Shown here: positions 46,901 to 55,900 of the stretch, piece after piece
How the letters are laid out: each line of letters opens with the position of its first letter
How positions within the stretch are numbered: the stretch's first letter is position 1
DNA from: Pomphorhynchus laevis
Lineage: Eukaryota > Acanthocephala > Palaeacanthocephala > Echinorhynchida > Pomphorhynchidae
Assembly (NCBI GenBank): GCA_012934845.2
Contig: WNNJ02000066.1
Coordinates: 1 to 64,000, forward strand
DNA length: 64,000 bases
Reading direction: 5' to 3'
Program-made: the position numbers and the translations under genes
Notes under the pieces: model-generated
Seen by the model: only the letters and a program-made list of their open reading frames with translations
The model's database searches: none
What the model was told of the DNA's origin: nothing

Positions 46901-49900
46901 ACAGATGACTAAGCGATTACGTGCAGTGCGCAACGCTCGGAGGCATCTAGAAACCATCCTCGCCAGCCTGATCCCGATCTTCGAGCGCAACCTGTTCAGC
47001 TCAATTCCGTAGCTAGACACGATTTTCTTCGCTGTTATTAATAAGGCAATCATATTGAGGAAAATAGTACATTCTTTTCCTTCGCCTACAGAGCAAGAGA
47101 ATATGGCAGGAACAAAAGAGGCTCGTTCGACTTGATTTACACGCTCAATGTATTTCCTCCTCTTTCGTAGCTCGTAACAGCTAATTGATTAAAAACCTCA
47201 TTAAATTAAGCAAAACATAAATAATCAGAATTGCATATAGTAGTCAAATGTATTGATTTGTAATTTTATGCCAAATATTTACATTTTTTTTATAAAATCT
47301 TGATAATTTCCTACGGTTTTATTTGAATAGAGCTGCGACGTTTACTAATATCCGACAGTATTTTAAATTGTTTATTATAATAAATTTGTACACATTTTTT
47401 ATTAAAAATATTTATATATTTAAACTTTTAGTATTTTATATTAATACTTAAGTATTAAGTATTAATATAAAGTATAAAGTAATACCTTATACTATATAAA
47501 GTAATACCTTATACTTATTATAAAGTAATATAAATAATACTTTATTTATTTAAAGTATTATTTATTACTTTTATATTTTCATTTTATCTTTAAATTTTCT
47601 TTTATTTTAATTATATATCAAAAGTGTATAATTTATACTATGTTTTTATCATTTTACGATTTGTTAAAATTCTGATCATATTTTCCAATTTGTTAGAATG
47701 CGATGAAAAGTATTGTGGCAATCGCATCGTTGAAGATGGAGAGCAATGTGATTGTGGTTTTGAAGAAGACTGTCGCAGTCTTGGAGATACATGCTGTTAC
47801 CCTGCGGATTCCGAATTATTTCTTAGATGCAAGCTGAAAGAAAACGCTATTTGCAGGTATTTTAACTTTTTCCCAAGTAAATTGCTACATACATGATTTA
47901 ATTGTTCAAACTAATAATAAATTATTACAATATAATAATCGCATTAGAGATAGAAAAATTACTCAACAATTTCCTGTCATTGAAATTATATTATTACATC
48001 GTTCAAATGACCTTTCATCGTGTCATTATATCATTATTTCAATGACACTGCAATTAATTTCTGTTAATAAAATTAATAACATTTTTTATTCTAAAGATGA
48101 GGATTTGCCAATTTTCAAAATTGGCCAATTTGCTTGGGTAATCTTCAAATATTATTTATATAAAAGCATGATATAAATCAAGGGAAATTAAAATGAATTA
48201 AGGCATAATTAAATACTTAACTACAGTTTTTGAAACTGATTTTTAGTAAATTTTTAGTTAAATTTGTTAACTTAACCAATACGACATAATTGCCTTATTA
48301 TTACGACATTTTATGACACATCTCAATGCGTGAATTTCGTAAAGTGACGGTCTACATATAATCTTCTAACATGAATTATACATTAGTTCTTCTGTAGTAG
48401 GCGGGAAATATACATTCTTCTCCTATGATGTGCGGTCTACTTGTGTTTATAAACTTTTAATGGCATGTCATCTACAAGCAGTCTTCTCGAATAACATGTC
48501 TTACATGAAGTGTGCAAGCACATGCTGTACGAGAAGACTGTATGCTGTGTAACGTAGTCATGTATGCTATATAAAAGAAAACTGATCATTCTCTATATAT
48601 TGTATAATGTCTACAAACGTTTTTTTAAGCTAGTAGTTAACATTAGTCTTCTAACATACAGTTTTATCTTATAGTACTCATCCAACATACAGTTTTTCTC
48701 TTTGCAATGTGGCTTACAAAGTATGCATTTGTCAAAATCGTATGTTTCTACATACATTCTTCAAGTAGGACCGTATCATATATTACACGGCTCACATACC
48801 ATCTTCTCTGAGAAATTGATCACTAGATGCTGTATTCTCAAATTGCATGCGGTTCAATACAGAGTCTTTCTTTGCATTGGAAGTAGTCCATGTACATTTA
48901 AGTACTAATACGAGGTGACATTTACTTCAAACAAGTCTCAATACATAAGGTGGCATTCGGTAACAGATTTGGGTTTGATGTTAGTGCTGGTGGAATATCT
49001 AAGTGAATATATATATATCATAAGAATATTTAAACATACTTTAATTTAATTATATTAATTAGTAATATTAGATATAATTTTTTAATTTCATAATTTATTT
49101 TTTTATAATTTTAAATATTATAATTCTATTTGAATCTACAATTTCACTTGATATCGATCAAAGAAAGAAGGAAAATTTTATTTGATATTAAATATTTATT
49201 AATTTATGCTAACTTCTGTTAGCATCTTCAGAAAATTACAATTAAATTATAATTTTCTAAAGATGCTAACAGAGGTTAGCGAAATATCAGAAAATTATCT
49301 CTTTTCTTTGATCATGTTTCAATAATTCTTAATATAAAATTTATTAATTTTATATTATTAATATAATATTATTTTTAATCCGTTTATTTTTTTATGTTTT
49401 GGTCACTTTTTAGAAAAGCATTTTTGTTTTAATTTATCGCGTTTCATCAAAAATGTTGTTAATAGCTCTACTTATTTGTAACTTTCAGTCGTTCACAGGG
49501 AAGCTGTTGTGCTTCAACTTGTACTTTTGAAACTAATAAACAATTGTGTTATAAATCAAATGAGCAAGATTGCTTATACGACACGTTCTGCAGGTATTTA
49601 CCTTTAATTATTTGTAATTTGACATTTTTTTCTCAATTATTTATTAATTCATAAATATCAATGTGTTATTTATTAGCAGTATATCATATCTTATAAATGT
49701 TTATAAATGCTTAACACATTTATTACTCTGGTGATTTTCTTTTGGCAATACAATTTGTGCAATTTTTGTCATTTTTGAAGTTAAAATTATTGCAATAATA
49801 TTTTTACTTTATGTAAATTTATTAGTTTTATAAGCAAAGGGAGCAGCTAGTTTTAGTGCCTAGCAGATTGCCTCGCTTACTTTTATATTTACATTCACAT

Positions 49901-52900
49901 TTGAAACAAAATACAAAATAAAATGTTCAAAATACAAAATTTTATGCTACTAATAGTGGATACATGATCGAATATAAACCTGGAAGAAATTACCTTCTTG
50001 GAATGATTTATAAAATTATTTGAATTAATTTGGAAAAATACTAATTAAATTGATAAGTTAATTGCTAAAAGTTATTTGATATCTTAAATAATATTTTAAA
50101 TATTGGAACGGTCATAGAATGGATTAGTGATTGTTCCAATATTTTATCCGTTTATTCCTAAACACATAAATCAGTATTGCGTAATTTTATAATAATGCGA
50201 TTATAATAATTCGAATTTTATAATAATACTTAATACGAATCTACATTTTTTGTTGTCAAACAATTATATACATAAATTATGTAAAAAATTATGTATAAAA
50301 AATAGAGTATATCGGTATATCGTAATTATATCGATATATTTAACCATATCTATATTTAGTAATTTTTAGATATTTTGTAATTATTTCGGTATAATTATAC
50401 TGTAATTATATTGTAATTATATTGTAATAATATTGATATATCGTAATTATATTGAAATTATATCGAGATATCGTAATTATATCGATATATCGTAATTATA
50501 TTGAAATTATATCGATATATCGTAATTATATTGTAATTATATCGATATATTTTGATTATATTGTAAGTATAGTGAGATATCGTAACTATATTGTAATTAT
50601 ATCGATATATTTTGATTATATTGTAATTATATTGAGATATCGTAACTATATTGTAATTATATTGATATATCGTAACTATATTGTAATTATATTGAGATAT
50701 CGTAACTATATTGTAATTATATTGATATATCGTAACTATATTGTTATTATATCGATATATCGTAACTATATTGTAATTGTATTGATATATCGTAACTATA
50801 TTGTAATTATATCGATATATCGTAATTATATTGTAATTATATTGAGTTATCGTAACTATATTGTAATTATATCGATATATCGTAATTATATTGTAATTAT
50901 ATTGAGTTATCGTAACTATATTGTAATTATATCGATATATCGTAATTATATTGTAATTATATTGAGATATCGTAACTATATTGTAATTATATCGATATAT
51001 CGTAATTATATTGTAATTATATCGATATATTTTGATTATGTTGTAATTATATCGACATATTTTTCCGATTGTGCCACGATATTATCATCACAGGTATTGA
51101 TCTTATTTTTGATACAGCAGGACGCTACTAATCAGCCTGGGTTGGTCTCATCAGCTGTTGACCCATACCTACATTTCACGTTTATACCCGTATTATCTGC
51201 TTACTCCATACACTTGTGCTGATCGGATTTAAACTTAGGACGTCTGTATTGTTATTAATTAGACTGGCTGCTTCAGTGTTGTAGATATACATTTCTGTAT
51301 ATTACTTTTGTAATAATATACTTTTCTGTATATTACTTTTGTATTCTAACGATCTATTAGAATCCTATCTTTTATTTGTGATCCGCTAGCCGGATCACTG
51401 ATTTTCATGCTGCCACTTGCAATGAATGTTTTTAATTTAACTTGATTACATCTGTGAGCTGAAATTCTTCTAATTGTGGCACGATATTATCTTCACAGGT
51501 ATTGATCGTATTCTTGATACAGCAGTACGCTACTAATAAGCCTGGGTGGGTCTCATAAGCTGCTGACCCAGACCTACATTTCACGTTTCAACCCTTATTA
51601 TCTGCTTACTCCGTACACTGATGCTGATCAGATTTAAACTCATGACATCTGTATCGCAGTTCAACTTTACATCCACTAGGCTGGCTGCTCCAGTGGTGTA
51701 GATATACATTTCTGTATATTACTTTTTATATCGTAATTATATTGTAATTATGTAAATACCTAACGATTATTGCGCTTTTACAAATCTACTTTTGATTACT
51801 TTTAAAACTAGGCCTTTCTATTTAGTGGAACAAGTTCTACGTGTCCGACTAATGATTATAGAAATTTTCGTGCTGATCAAATATTCTGTCAAAACTTTAC
51901 CAAAATATGTCAATCCGGGGTAATAAATTAAAAACATGTTTTTTGTATTAAGTAGCGCCAAATTGACTTTGTTAAATTTTGTTTTGTTTTCTATTTTAGC
52001 AATGCGCAGGTTCAATCTGCGAGCTAACCGATAAAAAATATCAATGCTTTTTAGGAGAGAATGTCGTATCTCGTAAAATAACGGAACAAAGTAAATTATG
52101 TCATCTCGGATGCTCATCAGGTAAGTTTGTTTCTTCAAATTAAGTTAAGTTAATGTACGTAAAGTAAAATTGAAAGCTTCGATAAAGCAAATATAAAAAT
52201 TTAACGAAAATACTTGGAATATAAACGTTTGTGATAGGATAGCGTAACCGATTATCATTCATTCATGTATAAAAATTTAGTTAAATAAAGAATTAATGCT
52301 AAAAATGAAGTTTTTAATTTATGAATTCTATTTTAAATTATTTTTGAAATTAACTTTTAATTTATTCCTTTATGTCAAAAATTATTGTCGTAAATTATTA
52401 TTTTTGTCGATGTTTTCGAAATTCAATGAACAAACCGAATAATAAAAGCAGCAATCAATACGGAATTGTTTATAAGCAATTTACCTGTTTTCATTCAGTC
52501 ATTTTTGAATTTTATCGAATTTTATTTAAAAAATTTAAAAATTTAGTCACAAATTCACGCGAATTGCAAACTGAATCGCAAATCGCAATAGCACAATTTG
52601 ATGAATTATCACTTGATCATTGCGATTGTGATGTGCTAATACATTTTTTGTGTTGTCATTGGGATATTATCTTCACCGCTTGATGCGGATCGATACTTCA
52701 AACGGTCGCTTGAAGTATAAATAAAAGATTCAATAATTACAAAGCTAAGCACATTCACTTTTTTGCCAAATTTAGAATTGTAGATACATCAGCTGGCTAC
52801 AATACCAAATAAATGTCATATGCATATAAATCTAAAAAGAATCCGTTTCTAACCGATAAAAAATTGAGATTTTATTCAAAACTTCATTACGTATCTTCAC

Positions 52901-55900
52901 ACTATTTTATTGTACATTTTATATTGGCCAATTATGCATTTAATAATTTTCATTTTTTACAATTATAAATATATAATGTTTTAATTGTCATTACAACGAA
53001 ATTTAAAATGACGAAATCATATCTGAAAATAGTGACGTCACTTTAAAATGGCTTCACTTCAAAAGTGACGAAATTATATCTAAAAACGTGACGTCACTAA
53101 AATTAGTGACGAAATTATATCTAAAATAGTGACGTCATTTTAAAATGCTGTCATTTTAAAAAACGAAGTTGCATCCGCTCGCTACTTACAACTAACGCGA
53201 ACTACTTACAATTAACTACTTACAATTATTTAAAAATCGTAAACTATTGCAACCTACAGTTAATGGGAGCCAAGAAGAAAAATCTACCAAAAGCCAAGCG
53301 AGCAATCTCTGTTGATACCGATAAAACCGGCAAGCTCGAGAACATACAAGTGGAATGATCCGCTAGCGGCTGTCAAATCTGGACATCAGTAACACATAAT
53401 TGTGCTTTGGGTCAGGAAACTTGCGGCGGGCCACCGTTCTACTGCGGATTCTGTGCGGCGAAACAAATCAACTTGTTAATAAAACGCTTAGAGCAATTGG
53501 AAATGGCAACGCAGCATGATCGAATTTCTCAAATTTCTGATAAATCTACTGAGACCGTAAAGGAGCCGCAAATTGTATCGCAGCAAGATGGATTTTGTCA
53601 AGTTTATGATAAATCTACCGAGACAGTGACGAAGCCGCAAATTGTTACAACTAATGTATATTCACTCCCCGACACCCCACGTCCCGTCCTTCCCGTCTCG
53701 TCTCTCAATACCTTGCATCCATCAATCAAAATCACCTCCACCAACCTCCACTATCCTTCCACTCATAACCTTTCCTCACATCGCTTGCCACCCTCTTTAT
53801 TATCATTATCCTCTGTCTCCCGTCGTCAAACCAAATCCCTCCAAATCATCAACTGCCAGCTCTTCTATCGTGATCTCACCTACTCACGTCAGTCGTCCTC
53901 CTTTACGGAAGCGCTTTGCTTCTCGCGATCGTTGCGTCATTGTCACTAATATCACGCCTTCTAACTCCTTATCTCCACAAGCACGTCTAGACCACGATGT
54001 TTCCGCCTTCAGATCAATCCTCTCGTCTATTGTCCTTACGGATAAACCATCCTTTTTCAAGGACATTTCTCTTGTCGCAATCATCCGTCTAAACAAATCT
54101 TCTCAATCTAAACCTTCCCAGCCCCCTCTCCTCAAAATTGTTTTAAAGCATCGCTCTCACGAGTCTTCTGTCCTGTCTCAACGATTCAAACTCATGCCAT
54201 CTTCAACCACTCGAATTTTCCCCGATCGCGCCACTTCTGAAATCGCTCAAATCTCTTCAGCCCGCATCGAAAAACGCCGTCGTGAGGAAAACGGCGAAAC
54301 ATCACTCTCAATCCGAAACATAGACGGAAATTTTCAAGTTGTCCACACCCGTCCAAAAATTCGATGGCGCTCCATCTCTCCTATGTGTCTTCTCCATTAG
54401 ACTCTTTCGCCACAACACACGGTTTCCGCCTCGGTCTCCTCAACACTAGATCTATTCTCAATAAATCCGATCTTATCCTCAACCTATTCACCAAGCAATC
54501 CATCGATCTCTTCTGCCTCACCGAATCCTGGCACTCAGATTCCGACGACCTTTCCATTCGCCGTCTGCTCTCTGCCGGTTGCTCCCTAGTCGAATCCGCC
54601 CGCCCCCTCAGCTCATGCCCTTCTAAATCCTCTAATCATGGCGGCATCGTCGCATTCGCGCGTCACCCCGCGTCTCTTCGCAAAATCAATCCCCCTTTCA
54701 GTCCTTGCTCTTTTGAATTGCTCATATGTCGTTATTCTAACCCGATCACTCTAGATCTCGCCATTGTATACCGTCCTGGTTCATCAGCTCCTACTGCCTT
54801 ATTTTTTACCGAACTCGCTGACCTCCTTTCTCATTGTTCTTTGTCCTCCATCCCTTAACTCGTTCTAGGCGACTTCAATATCGGCCTAGACCGCCCCTGT
54901 TCTTCGGATTCCATCCGGTTCATCAACATTCTATCCAACTACAATTACAAACTAATCTCCACTGCCCCCACACATATACTTGGTGGGGCACTCGACATCA
55001 TCGCTGTCCCCGATCATTTTGCTGCCTACACCTCACTGTCCATCTCTGATCCTGGTCTATCCGATCACTTTCGTATCACCCTTGATCTCACTCACAACCA
55101 CACCCCTCCTCACACACCTACCATTCTACGTCGCCCTTGGAGAAATCTTGACCTCTCCCTTCTCCGCTCTGCCTTACTCAAATCATCTCTATCATTACCC
55201 ACAATAACAAAATCATCTCCTCACGATCTCGCCTTTCTTTTCGACTCCGAACTCACATCCACTCTCGATATTCTCTTGCCCTTCAAGTCTCACCCACACC
55301 GTCGCTTGCACCGTGCCCCATGGTTTGACATCCAATGCCTACTATCAAAGCGTCGACTCCGCCATGCTTTTCGAGTCTATCACCGCTCTCTCAGACGTGA
55401 TTTCCGCTCGATCACTCCGTCTTTCCGTGATTCCTATCTTGCTCTTCGCCGGTCTCATCTCAACCTACTACGTACCAAATGCAACTACTTCTGGCAGCAT
55501 AAAATCATCACTTCATTCAACTCTAAGACTCTCTGGCATACTTTTAACTCAATCCTGGCTCGTTCCTCTACGCCGTGCAACATCAATGCCAATGATTATT
55601 CGTCATTTCTCCAGACTAAAGTATCCACGTTGCTCTCTCACACCCCGGTCTCCATCCTATCCCACTCTGCCCAGTCTAATCTCATCCTCCCGGAACTCTT
55701 TCATCTTCTCCCTGTCTCACCTACAGAAGTATCATCTGTCCTCATGTCCTTGCCCAACAAAACCTCACCTGCCGATCCCCTGCCTACTCACATATTAAAA
55801 TCTATATGCTCATCGATATCCCCATTTCTCACAACCTTGTTTAACTCGTCCATCCGCAGTCGTATCTTCCCTTCACACTGGAAATCCGCAATCGTTCGTC

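Noticed and set aside
46894-47010. G+C-richer segment as a host exon
   Set aside because: No frame gives a recognisable protein and splice sites are not evident.
50452-51222. 256-residue open frame of YRNYIVII repeats
   Set aside because: It is the translation of a 30-bp A+T-rich minisatellite whose period is a multiple of three; no start context or conservation.
52372-52683. 103-residue frame in ADAM intron 12
   Set aside because: No motif or compositional contrast and no splice context; likely chance.
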